DNA of 11,119 nt from Bacillota bacterium (GCA_023415335.1 JAEZLD010000112.1:1-11119); one strand, 5' to 3'; positions 1 through 6,531 are shown, counted from the first letter of the stretch. A program made the numbers and translations. The notes: generated by a model from the sequence alone, not told the origin.

Positions 1-584
1 ATATAAAATGGTATATGCAGTTTAACCTGGATGGAACTGATGATGAAATAGTAAAGTGTTATGAAAACATGAGGAAGTCTACAAGCATAAGCTATGAATA
101 TGTAGGAAAGGACGAAAATGGCAATGATGTTACTAAGACAGGCTACAAGTCCTTCGTGGAATGCAAGCAGGCAGAGAAGCAGGATTTCTATGCAGTGTAT
201 GGAGGATTGCTTTTTATAGGAATATTCTTGGGACTGCTATTCTTAATGGCTACAGTGCTTATTATATACTACAAGCAGGTATCCGAGGGCTACGAGGATA
301 AGGAGCATTTTGAGATAATGCAGAAGGTAGGCATGAGCCATGGAGAGGTTAGAAGCTCCATACGCACCCAGGTACTAACCGTATTCTTCCTTCCCCTTGT
401 AACGGCTTTCATACATCTGGCCTTTGCATTTAAAATGATAACAAAGCTGCTGTCAGTATTTGGGCTTACTGACGTAAGGCTGTTTGCAGTATGGACACTC
501 ATTACCATAGGGGTGTTTGCGCTAGTTTATGCAATTATATATACAGTTACTGCCAGAGTATACTATAGAATAGTTGAGGCATAG
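1..584 (+). CDS. Bce/FtsX-type ABC transporter permease, C-terminal part (5' truncated)
   Basis: The reading frame is open to the window edge (first full codon at base 3), so this is the 3' end of a longer gene; the ATG at 15 is internal. About 193 residues remain. Numbering from that ATG, an extracytoplasmic stretch (1-57) leads into a membrane helix at about 61-85. A cytoplasmic segment follows at about 90-119, containing SEGYEDKEHFEIMQKVGMS, then two more helices at about 120-145 and 157-180. This helix-loop-helix-helix end with a GYEDK/FEIMQKVGM coupling segment is typical of the last FtsX domain of BceB-like permeases. Those partner an ATPase and often a two-component system in sensing or resisting cell-wall-active peptides. 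The substrate cannot be told from this fragment, and the ATPase and sensor kinase would lie upstream outside the window. The gene ends just before a strong hairpin. Confidence 0.85.
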   Translation, partial: IKWYMQFNLDGTDDEIVKCYENMRKSTSISYEYVGKDENGNDVTKTGYKSFVECKQAEKQDFYAVYGGLLFIGIFLGLLFLMATVLIIYYKQVSEGYEDKEHFEIMQKVGMSHGEVRSSIRTQVLTVFFLPLVTAFIHLAFAFKMITKLLSVFGLTDVRLFAVWTLITIGVFALVYAIIYTVTARVYYRIVEA

Positions 585-591
585 ACTAAGC

Positions 592-649
592 ATAAGGGAC
601 GGTTAAGCTAAGACTGCTATTTGCAGAAAAGGCATTAACCGTCCCTTAT
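592..649. terminator. Bidirectional hairpin terminator between convergent genes
   Basis: A perfect 15-bp inverted repeat, ATAAGGGACGGTTAA (592-606) and its complement (635-649), is separated by 28 nt that themselves contain a small CTGC/GCAG hairpin. It sits between the stop codon of the permease (584) and that of the minus-strand gene (668). The T-run after it on the plus strand is short (TTATTTGTT), so termination strength is inferred mainly from the long stem and the position. Confidence 0.75.
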
Positions 650-667
650 TTGTTATATGGCAGGAAA

Positions 668-1222
668 TTACCAGTTGGATTTTTCTACGCTTCCATCCTC
701 GTTATAATAAATGAATCTCTTAACCTGGGGCATATGCTCCTCAGTAAAGGGATCATAGCCTCCATTTCCATAATCCTCCTCTATACGTAGTATGCTTCCA
801 CGTACAAGGACGTTTTTATAGTCATAGTATTCAACCCTAACCTGGAGAAAGCTGTTTACATAGGCTACCATATTCCTCCCATCCTTTTCAACCACATGCT
901 CTGGATTATAAGCAAAGGCTCCCAATACGGTTAGAAGGATAGAAAAGGCTATTGCCGCGGCTGCAGATAAAGCCAGGGCTGTTCCTGAAAGTACCCTCCA
1001 CGGCATTCTTATCTGTGGGTTCTTACATGCGCGAAGCATAATGGCCTGGAGCTGCAGAATCAGAGTAAGTATTAGTATAATGGCTGCTATTGATGCTGAT
1101 GATATGACGGAATTCCTGAATGACAAATTATTAAGTGACAGAATATATTCCACTAAAGCTCCTATGGAAAACAGTGCAGCTAACAATGCAATATTTAACA
1201 GAACAAGTCTTCTTCTTTTCAT
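668..1222 (-). CDS. Small membrane protein of unknown function
   Basis: 184 residues from ATG 1222, chosen because GGGGGG lies 5 nt upstream and a good promoter ends about 36 nt upstream. A longer frame running to 1480 has no ribosome binding site and would cross that promoter. The N-terminus is basic (MKRRR), followed by three probable membrane helices at about 5-27, 41-65 and 79-104. A soluble C-terminal part of about 80 residues follows, containing NPEHVVEKDGRNMVAYVNSF, a tyrosine-rich YYDYKN and YGNGGYDPF. The C-terminal part is predicted outside the membrane. I do not recognise a named family, though the PEHVVEKDG...YVNSFL...YYGNGGYDPF pattern looks conserved rather than random. It is a single-gene unit converging on the permease, with no context that reveals a role. 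Confidence 0.8.
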   Translation of the reverse strand: MKRRRLVLLNIALLAALFSIGALVEYILSLNNLSFRNSVISSASIAAIILILTLILQLQAIMLRACKNPQIRMPWRVLSGTALALSAAAAIAFSILLTVLGAFAYNPEHVVEKDGRNMVAYVNSFLQVRVEYYDYKNVLVRGSILRIEEDYGNGGYDPFTEEHMPQVKRFIYYNEDGSVEKSNW

Positions 1223-1264
1223 TTTACCCCCCGGATTTATTAGCAAAGCTAATCTATACTCCCT

Positions 1265-1293
1265 ATAATATAGTTTTGTGCTTAATAACTCAA
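1265..1293 (-). promoter_or_regulatory. Sigma-A-type promoter of the 668-1222 gene
   Basis: Reading the minus strand, TTGAGT (1293-1288) and TATTAT (1270-1265) are separated by 17 nt, each hexamer close to consensus. Transcription would start near 1258, about 36 nt before ATG 1222. This supports the short form of the protein. The -35 box lies inside one copy of a 13-bp direct repeat. Confidence 0.6.
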
Positions 1294-1309
1294 TGGTTAA
1301 TAACTCAAT
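1282..1309. repeat. Two tandem 13-bp repeats overlapping a -35 box
   Basis: TTAATAACTCAAT occurs at 1282-1294 and again, identical, at 1297-1309, a 15-bp period with a 2-bp gap. The first copy contains the -35 box of the minus-strand promoter and the second lies directly upstream of it. It could be a regulator-binding site or a chance duplication in AT-rich DNA. Confidence 0.6.
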
Positions 1310-1324
1310 AGAGATAATGATGGC

Positions 1325-1354
1325 TTGAAAATAATTACAATTAAGCATTATATA
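1325..1354 (+). promoter_or_regulatory. Possible promoter of the metallo-hydrolase gene
   Basis: TTGAAA (1325-1330) and TATATA (1349-1354) are 18 nt apart, upstream of the gene starting at 1510. The leader would be about 150 nt. A weaker alternative is TTGGGT (1451-1456) with TACAAT (1476-1481), spaced 19 nt. The region is very AT-rich, so either may be spurious. Confidence 0.3.
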
Positions 1355-1509
1355 GTAAAATATTTTAACGTATAGTATAATAAAATAATGTACATTCATT
1401 ATTGCTGACAAAGGCCTGGAATACTTTGCAGGAATAACAACTTGCTTTATTTGGGTAAGAAATAGATAGCCTGTATACAATTTAAATATAAATATTTAGG
1501 AGGTACGAA

Positions 1510-2154
1510 ATGCAGATTACAAGAGTCAAAACAAGGCATGTGTTATTTACCAGTTCTCCAGAATCATCCTGGGACCTGAATATGCATCTTATTCTAGGGG
1601 AAAAGAACAATTATTTAATAGATACTGGATTAGGCTCAGATGATGTGGCAGAAGTAAAGAATTATATTAAGCATGATTCGAAGCCACTGGTGCTCATAAA
1701 CACCCATTACCACTGGGACCATGTATGGGGAAATGCATATGTACAAGCTATGGCAACTATATCCCACATCTTCTGCAGACAGATGATTGAAGAAAAATGG
1801 GATGAAATGCTTGCTAAATGTTATATGCTTATACATGGAAAAGCCGAGCTTAAGCTGCCTGATTTGGTTTTTGATAGAGAGCTGTACTTCCCAGAGGATG
1901 GTATAAGGCTTATATATACCCCAGGTCATACTATTGATTCCATAAGTGTACTGGATGAGAAGGAAGGGGTTGTCAATATGGGAGATAATATTGGAGATAA
2001 TATGGAACAGATAGTCCCAAGCCTTTACTGCGATACCAGTTATTATAAGGACACGCTTAATTCATATAACAAATTTGACTTTGATACCTGCATTTCCGGC
2101 CATAACAGGGTACTGGGAAGGGACGTTGTGGATATAATAAAAAACTTGATTTGA
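1510..2154 (+). CDS. Metallo-beta-lactamase-fold hydrolase
   Basis: 214 residues; ATG 1510 is preceded by TAGGAGGT with a 6-nt gap. The protein is a compact single MBL domain with the full metal-site set: THYHWDH at 65-71 (His66, His68, Asp70, His71), TPGHT with His140, MGDN with Asp159 and SGHN with His198. This is the classic two-metal arrangement, so it should be catalytically competent. MBL proteins of this size include glyoxalase II-like thioesterases, lactonases and many uncharacterised hydrolases. The sequence has no signal peptide and none of the extra domains that would identify a substrate. It is transcribed alone, facing the nucleotidase gene, with a shared hairpin between the two 3' ends. 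Confidence 0.9.
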   Translation: MQITRVKTRHVLFTSSPESSWDLNMHLILGEKNNYLIDTGLGSDDVAEVKNYIKHDSKPLVLINTHYHWDHVWGNAYVQAMATISHIFCRQMIEEKWDEMLAKCYMLIHGKAELKLPDLVFDRELYFPEDGIRLIYTPGHTIDSISVLDEKEGVVNMGDNIGDNMEQIVPSLYCDTSYYKDTLNSYNKFDFDTCISGHNRVLGRDVVDIIKNLI

Positions 2155-2162
2155 ATATAAAC

Positions 2163-2202
2163 AGAGGGCTGATGCACACCTTAGTATGTGCATTAGCCCT
2201 CT
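2163..2202. terminator. Bidirectional terminator between MBL hydrolase and nucleotidase genes
   Basis: AGAGGGCTGATGCACA (2163-2178) pairs with TGTGCATTAGCCCTCT (2187-2202) over 16 bp with one G-U wobble and an 8-nt loop. It lies between the convergent stops at 2154 and 2213. On the minus strand it is followed by a U-rich stretch (GTTTATATT); on the plus strand by CTATACTTTC. Confidence 0.75.
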
Positions 2203-2212
2203 ATACTTTCAG

Positions 2213-4156
2213 CTATTGCGTGGGGGACTTCTTTTTCTTTAATATTACTATGGCTGCAGCGGCTATTATGGCTAAAGCAGCCAGTGAAACATACGGCACA
2301 AGGTTAGTGTCATCACCTGTAGGAGGCGCCTTAAAGTTAGGGTCTGCTTCCTTACATACTGTGCATGCCCCATCCTTGAAGGTATGTCCTGTGGCAGGAA
2401 TTTCTGTAACCTCAGCATGGCCACAAAGTGAGCATACCTTGGTTATAGAGCCTGGTGTTGTACAGGTGGCTGCCACGGTTGTCTCTGTATACTTATGCTG
2501 GCATAAGATTGTAGTACGGGCCTGTCCGTATGGGTTTGCGTATTCCTTTCCCACGTTTCCACCAAGACCATCCACAATATATTTTATAAGAACCTGGTTA
2601 TCAATAAGCACCTCATCTGCAAGCAGCTTGTTGTCCATAAACATGTTGATGCCATCCCCACCGCTTTTCAGCATGTAGTTGTGGGACGCAAGGGTATAGG
2701 TTGCTTTAGTATCTATTGGGATATATGTTCCTGTTTTTTTATCAAGGACCATTACATTCTTAACCCTGCGGTCACCTGATACCTCTACAAAGGCACCCTT
2801 TGAATCCACAATAACTGTGCTGGGCTTTGTAGTGTCAACTGTATACTTCAGCCCTGAAACCTGAAGGAATCCTCCGCTTTCTCCAGGGGCGGAACGGGAG
2901 GCCATCTCAAGCGCATCCAATATCTCCTGACCTGTTGCTTCTACCATACAGGCCATGTTTCCAAATGGGTGTACATTCAGAATTTTCTCATAGGTTATAT
3001 CCCCTGCAGGTATATCCGCCCTGACTCCTCCTCCGTTAACGAAGGCTATGTCAGCATTAAGTGACCAGCGGTATGCGTCTGCACAAAGGTCTCCAAGGTT
3101 TGTCTCAGAGCTTCTTACTGCACGTTTTTTGGTTATTGGGTTTAGCGTGGTAAGGTTATAGTCTGTATGTGCTACAACCTTTTTAAGTAAGGTATTATAC
3201 TGGCTTTCTATGTTCTTTATATAGGCATCGGTGTCAGCATCCTTATTTGTATATCCTTTTACAAGGGAAGTGGTTATGGTGCCATCATTGCTTATTAGAA
3301 GCTTCCCAATACTTCCAAGCTTTGTACCTGTCTGAGTTATTATAACATTTTCCTTGTCCAGGTCACTTACAACTTCCTTCTCTACAGTTGAATGTGAGTG
3401 GCCGTCTATAATTACATCTATTCCCCTAGTATTGGCAGCCACCTCTCTACTTGTCCATGGCTTGCTCTGTTCATCTATGCCAAGGTGGGCTAAGGCTACA
3501 ATATAATCTGCACCATCAGCCTTGGCAGCATCAATGGTATCCTGAACTGCATCATACAGATCCTGCCCGTTATTTCCCTCGCAGAAGCCATAAATATAAT
3601 TTCCACTGTCGTCCTGGAAGAATGTAGGAGTTGATTTAGTGTAGGATTCAGGAGTTGTAATACCTATGTAGCCTATTTTTATATCCCCATATGTCACAAC
3701 CTTATAGCTGTCCAGTACAGGCTTGTTCTGCTTAAGGTCCATAAAGTTGCAGGAAAGATAGGTGTACTTTGCTTTTGAGGTAAGTGCCTTAAGCTGGGCC
3801 ATTCCATAATCGAATTCGTGGTTGCCATATGTGGAGAAGCTATAGCCTAAATGATTCATGATGTCCACCAGGTATTCTCCCTTAGATAGAGTACCAATAG
3901 GCGCACCCTGTATGGCATCACCGGCATCAACCAGCACCACTTTGTCGGCCCCATACTGGGCAATCATTTCTTTTTTGTATGCAGCAAGACCTGCATAACC
4001 TATGCTGCCAGTTGCTTCATCAGCATCTACTGCACAGTGTACATCGTTTGTGTACAGTATGGCTACAGTATTGGGTTCTTTTGCATAGGTTTTTGCACCA
4101 AAGAAGCTGAATATGATTACAAGGGCCAGGAAGATGGATAGAAACCTCTTTTTCAT
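2213..4156 (-). CDS. Secreted, sortase-anchored 5'-nucleotidase / metallophosphoesterase
   Basis: 647 residues from ATG 4156, chosen for AGGAGG 5 nt upstream; a start 10 codons earlier lacks this. Order: signal peptide 1-25 (likely cut after TYA). A calcineurin-like metallophosphatase domain spans about 29-290, with TNDVH (36-40), DAGD (77-80), GNHEFD (111-116), AHLG (223-226) and GHSH (252-255). The 5'-nucleotidase C-terminal substrate domain spans about 326-535, with NGGGVR (374-379), PFGN (397-400) and KSGGDG (497-502). A Cys/His-rich segment at 552-601 contains CxH, two CxxC pairs and a TGH. The C-terminus has APPTG (610-614), a hydrophobic helix and KKKK, the layout of a sortase cell-wall anchor. 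The expected reaction is extracellular hydrolysis of nucleotides to nucleosides and phosphate, with two divalent metals. All catalytic motifs are present. Physiological substrates, whether AMP, UDP-sugars or cyclic nucleotides, cannot be told apart here. Confidence 0.93.
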   Translation of the reverse strand: MKKRFLSIFLALVIIFSFFGAKTYAKEPNTVAILYTNDVHCAVDADEATGSIGYAGLAAYKKEMIAQYGADKVVLVDAGDAIQGAPIGTLSKGEYLVDIMNHLGYSFSTYGNHEFDYGMAQLKALTSKAKYTYLSCNFMDLKQNKPVLDSYKVVTYGDIKIGYIGITTPESYTKSTPTFFQDDSGNYIYGFCEGNNGQDLYDAVQDTIDAAKADGADYIVALAHLGIDEQSKPWTSREVAANTRGIDVIIDGHSHSTVEKEVVSDLDKENVIITQTGTKLGSIGKLLISNDGTITTSLVKGYTNKDADTDAYIKNIESQYNTLLKKVVAHTDYNLTTLNPITKKRAVRSSETNLGDLCADAYRWSLNADIAFVNGGGVRADIPAGDITYEKILNVHPFGNMACMVEATGQEILDALEMASRSAPGESGGFLQVSGLKYTVDTTKPSTVIVDSKGAFVEVSGDRRVKNVMVLDKKTGTYIPIDTKATYTLASHNYMLKSGGDGINMFMDNKLLADEVLIDNQVLIKYIVDGLGGNVGKEYANPYGQARTTILCQHKYTETTVAATCTTPGSITKVCSLCGHAEVTEIPATGHTFKDGACTVCKEADPNFKAPPTGDDTNLVPYVSLAALAIIAAAAIVILKKKKSPTQ

Positions 4157-4192
4157 AGAAACCTCCTTATATGTAAAAGTATTCATAACATA

Positions 4193-4221
4193 ATTATACC
4201 TATAATTAATGACAATTACTA
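4193..4221 (-). promoter_or_regulatory. Possible promoter of the nucleotidase gene
   Basis: On the minus strand a perfect -10 TATAAT (4198-4193) lies about 37 nt before ATG 4156. The matching -35 position, 17 nt upstream, is TAGTAA (4221-4216), only a weak match. The start of transcription would be near 4186. Confidence 0.4.
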
Positions 4222-4492
4222 TAATAAATGTAATAATAAGGTAAAAAAATTAGTGTTTAAAAAGAAATTATTCTGAGAGAGTGTATAAAAAATGGACCTT
4301 TTAGATTATTACATATATATATAACGCAGATATGAACTTCATAAGTACAGGAGTTTTCAAATACTAAAGTGTGAACAAAGGAACGTTTCAGTGTGTATAA
4401 TTTCAGGGATGTAAAAATTAAAGCTCCATCCCATATGAAATAACAAACATGGGCGGTTAAATAAAATTAGCAGTCAGTAAGAATTTATAAAC
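4222..4492. other. Intergenic region with no supported gene
   Basis: AT-rich spacer between the 3' end of the HTH regulator and the nucleotidase promoter. It contains a TATATATATA run near 4313-4323 and an imperfect CCCAT/ATGGG inverted repeat (4430-4434/4449-4453). Only very short open frames are present, for example 25 codons on the minus strand from 4434, without a ribosome binding site. I see no convincing gene or RNA here. Confidence 0.6.
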
Positions 4493-4512
4493 CTCCCATG
4501 TATGAAAGGGAG
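4493..4512 (-). terminator. Weak terminator of the HTH regulator gene
   Basis: Minus-strand CTCCC (4512-4508) and GGGAG (4497-4493) form a 5-bp stem about 13 nt after the stop codon, followed by GTTTATAAATT. The stem is short and the U-run broken, so it is only a candidate. Confidence 0.3.
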
Positions 4513-4524
4513 TCTAGATAGTAG

Positions 4525-5457
4525 TTAGCTGGAGCTGCTGCTGATTGTGGATACACAGCTGGTAATTTCATGATACATGTTTTCTATAAGGCTTTTAAAG
4601 CTTTTCTGCCCAAAGCACTGGCAGAGTATCAGCGCTTTATCAAAATAATTATTATATCCAGTATCACCAATATGGTATAACGAGAGCCCTTTGTATAGGT
4701 ATAACAGAGGTAATCCAAAATAGTTATTATTTATCTGACAGGCTTTAATTCCTTTATCAGCCATTTCTATGGATTTTTCATAGTTTTTGGTTTTTTTATA
4801 AGCATATGAGAGATTGTAGTACAAGGGAATATAAACACTATCGTTTATTTCTGTAATTTTCATGCATAGTTCCAGAATTCTAAGAGAAAGACTGGTATCA
4901 GAAAGGTCATCCTCTACTACTGCTATAATCACTAGTATCCATGCTTCTAAAGGTGAATATATAAATCTATCCATATTGGAAAGTGAAAAATCAGGATTGG
5001 TTACATGGATGGCATCAATTAGGAACTTTAATGCTTTATAAGGGCTGCATTCCTTTTTATATAGCAACATTGCTTTTGCAAACAGGTATAGCTGCATTAT
5101 ATCTAGTTTTAGGTAACTGTTTTCTGTACCTTTCATCAGTTCTTCCAGTTCTATTATATCGTTGTCTATATCAAAATAATCGTTATAGTAAAGCTTGTGT
5201 TCAAGCCTGCTTTTTAAATTTAAGTAATAATAACTGCTAGTATGCCTGTACTTAAGGAAAAGACTATTTATGTCCTGCTTATATGTTATGGAAAGGAATT
5301 CAAGTGTTTCTAGTTTGGGAATTACCTTGCCGCTTTCAATACGCCGTATGGTTTCAGCATTTACACCTGACAGCTCAGATACATTTTCTAAGGTTAAGTT
5401 CAAATGGTTTCTTATGATACGAAGCTGCCGGCCAAAGGCCACTAAATCAAACTCCAA
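4525..5457 (-). CDS. XRE-family HTH regulator with TPR-like C-terminal domain
   Basis: 310 residues. The start is taken as TTG 5457 because GGAGG (5470-5466) lies 8 nt upstream. An earlier in-frame TTG at 5472 overlaps that site and has none of its own. Residues 8-64 form a Cro/C1-type helix-turn-helix: LRIIRNHLNLTLENVSELSG, then TIRRIESGKVIPKLETL. Residues from about 75 to 295 are helical and rich in Tyr and Leu. They contain tetratricopeptide-like helix pairs, clearest at 211-244 (YYNLSYAYKKTKNYEKSIEM) and about 250-284. The C-terminus is a serine run. HTH plus TPR of this length resembles peptide-responsive regulators of the Rgg/PlcR/PrgX type, but HTH-TPR proteins with other inputs are common. 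I found no convincing signal-peptide gene beside it. Targets are unknown. It is transcribed alone from a strong promoter. Confidence 0.85.
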   Translation of the reverse strand: MEFDLVAFGRQLRIIRNHLNLTLENVSELSGVNAETIRRIESGKVIPKLETLEFLSITYKQDINSLFLKYRHTSSYYYLNLKSRLEHKLYYNDYFDIDNDIIELEELMKGTENSYLKLDIMQLYLFAKAMLLYKKECSPYKALKFLIDAIHVTNPDFSLSNMDRFIYSPLEAWILVIIAVVEDDLSDTSLSLRILELCMKITEINDSVYIPLYYNLSYAYKKTKNYEKSIEMADKGIKACQINNNYFGLPLLYLYKGLSLYHIGDTGYNNYFDKALILCQCFGQKSFKSLIENMYHEITSCVSTISSSSS

Positions 5458-5554
5458 TAGGCTCACCTCCAAGCTTACTATGCTGAAAGCTGATGTATAT
5501 AGGTATATTCAAAATTAGTATGTTAACACGTTGATTTTCCAATATTTGATAAAC

Positions 5555-5584
5555 ATTATATTATAATATTATAACAATTGTCAA
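5555..5584 (-). promoter_or_regulatory. Strong sigma-A promoter of the HTH regulator gene
   Basis: On the minus strand TTGACA (5584-5579) and TATAAT (5560-5555) are both perfect consensus hexamers, 18 nt apart. The spacer contains two further TATAAT hexamers, so the exact -10 may vary. Transcription would begin near 5548, giving a leader of about 90 nt before TTG 5457. Confidence 0.75.
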
Positions 5585-5714
5585 AGTATGTAAATATGTT
5601 AATAATAGGTTTTGTAGAATCGATATTATGTATCTACCTGAATATAACTTATAAACCATAATTATACAATACAACATCAAAGTAGTTTAATATTATGAGC
5701 AACTAATGTATTAT

Positions 5715-5893
5715 AGATAAGTAACAGAACAGAAGGTCGTTATCTAATAGCTTCTTAGCGAAGGTGAGCTAAATAATTGGTGCTCAGACTTGGCTATGAG
5801 GCATAATAGGGCTATACCGGCATTTCATATGACAGAAGGAATTTCTTATGGTGAGACTATGGTCTTGTATGTAAGCAATTCCTTCTATTTTTT
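5715..5893 (+). ncRNA. Candidate small RNA inferred from an orphan terminator
   Basis: The terminator at 5834-5893 works on the plus strand, yet both flanking genes are on the minus strand. The HTH gene's own promoter lies at 5555-5584, so any transcript it ends should start between about 5585 and 5830. A possible promoter is TTTAAT (5686-5691), 17 nt, TATTAT (5709-5714); the -35 is poor. The presumed RNA has short stems CTTC/GAAG (5751-5763), TGAGC/GCTCA (5765-5786) and TATG/CATA (5795-5805). It matches no riboswitch or housekeeping RNA I can recall. An open frame of 50 codons (5751-5903, first ATG 5796, no ribosome binding site) runs through it, so a short or decayed coding sequence is the alternative. 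Confidence 0.35.
5834..5893 (+). terminator. Intrinsic terminator on the plus strand
   Basis: AGAAGGAATT (5834-5843) pairs perfectly with AATTCCTTCT (5877-5886), followed by A and six T (5888-5893). The 33-nt interior folds further, with AGAC/GTCT around TATG and CTTA/TAAG near the base. On the minus strand no U-run follows, so it is oriented for plus-strand transcripts. It overlaps the stop codon of the minus-strand gene ending at 5885. Confidence 0.75.
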
Positions 5894-6172
5894 ATGGGTA
5901 TAGGATTCCTTTATGGATTTTGTAAGATCCCCCCATGCAGTTTTTCCTATACAGAACCAAAGTATAATTTGTGAAAGAGCCAGTACCCCAGCAATAATCA
6001 GTATAACAGGTGATTCTTTAGCTGAGTAATAATAGCCTTGGGATATAACTGCATAGGGTAAGCACAGGAGTGAAGTAACTGTTAAATCGAATGCTGATGC
6101 AGTAATTAGAAATGGTGGTGTACACATAAGCAGCAGTACTATCAATGGAAAAACAAGAGACCGCTTTTTCAT
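5885..6172 (-). CDS. Small hydrophobic membrane protein, unknown function
   Basis: 95 residues from ATG 6172, chosen because GGGAGGA lies 6 nt upstream; the frame extends 16 codons further but without such a site. After a basic MKKR start there are probable membrane segments at about 6-27, 30-46 and 54-75, then a charged tail ending YTHKK. The first segment could also be read as a signal sequence (ITASA at 23-27). Tyrosine cluster GYYYS at 46-50. I do not recognise a family. It is transcribed alone from a good promoter. Its stop codon lies inside the hairpin of the opposing plus-strand terminator. Confidence 0.7.
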   Translation of the reverse strand: MKKRSLVFPLIVLLLMCTPPFLITASAFDLTVTSLLCLPYAVISQGYYYSAKESPVILIIAGVLALSQIILWFCIGKTAWGDLTKSIKESYTHKK

Positions 6173-6219
6173 AGATATTCCTCCCATATTGACAAGTATA
6201 TATAGATATTTGTAATACA

Positions 6220-6248
6220 ATCATACAACAATGTTAAATGTTATACAA
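6220..6248 (-). promoter_or_regulatory. Promoter of the 95-residue membrane protein gene
   Basis: Minus-strand TTGTAT (6248-6243) and TATGAT (6225-6220) are 17 nt apart, placing the start near 6213 and about 41 nt before ATG 6172. Related 10-mers ATACAACAAT (6223-6232) and ATACAACGAT (6243-6252) cover the two boxes on the plus strand, exactly 20 bp apart. Confidence 0.6.
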
Positions 6249-6416
6249 CGATTAAGAAAATAACTTTTATGTAATGAATCGTAAAACTAATATGTATATT
6301 AATATATAATACAAGCTATATAGAGTACAACAATAAAAATTATTAGGACTATAATGTAAGATAACAATAAAAACTGCTGTGGATTTTCATCAGTTCTTCT
6401 GGAAGTATAATAGTAT
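6249..6416. other. AT-rich spacer without a gene
   Basis: Region between the divergent promoters of the small membrane protein and the glycosyltransferase. It holds an 11-bp direct repeat AACAATAAAAA (6329-6339 and 6363-6373) and many TATAAT-like words. No open frame with a ribosome binding site was found. Confidence 0.6.
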
Positions 6417-6444
6417 TTGACAGTATAATATAAATTTACATTAT
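6417..6444 (+). promoter_or_regulatory. Promoter of the leader ORF and glycosyltransferase gene
   Basis: A perfect -35 TTGACA (6417-6422) is followed after 16 nt by CATTAT (6439-6444). The transcript would start near 6451, giving about 36 nt before the leader ORF and 77 nt before the glycosyltransferase ATG. The -10 is imperfect and can be shifted by one or two bases. Confidence 0.5.
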
Positions 6445-6486
6445 ACGAGTTTCTATAGTAGTATATTATTAATAAAGGGTGTTCAC

Positions 6487-6531
6487 ATGGATTTTGTTAT
6501 ACCTGGTAGGTTAGGAGGTCAGATACAATGA
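6487..6531 (+). CDS. Possible 14-residue leader peptide overlapping mgt
   Basis: An ATG at 6487, preceded by AAAGGG with a 6-nt gap, opens a frame encoding MDFVIPGRLGGQIQ. Its TGA stop overlaps the start of the next gene as ATGA (6528-6531). The glycosyltransferase ribosome binding site (AGGAGG, 6513-6518) lies inside this mini-ORF. The overlap geometry is typical of translational coupling. It could equally be a chance frame, since it is only 14 codons and the downstream gene has a full ribosome binding site of its own. Confidence 0.35.
   Translation: MDFVIPGRLGGQIQ

Noticed and set aside
1223..1480. N-terminal extension of the minus-strand membrane protein by 86 codons
   Set aside because: It has no ribosome binding site, crosses a good promoter, and ATG 1222 has GGGGGG at ideal spacing.
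2151..2678. Long plus-strand frame opposite the nucleotidase 3' end
   Set aside because: It is the antisense shadow of a gene with complete catalytic motifs, and it begins inside the terminator region.
4357..4434. 25-codon minus-strand frame downstream of the HTH regulator, considered as a signalling peptide
   Set aside because: No ribosome binding site, no signal-like N-terminus, and its length is expected by chance.
5803..5822. T-box-like AGGG....ACCG stretch ahead of the terminator at 5834-5893
   Set aside because: The TGGN bases that pair with the tRNA end are replaced (CTAT), the upstream part is too short for a T-box stem I, and no plus-strand gene follows the terminator.
6329..6373. 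11-bp direct repeat AACAATAAAAA
   Set aside because: Low-complexity A-rich word in an AT-rich spacer; two copies are unremarkable.
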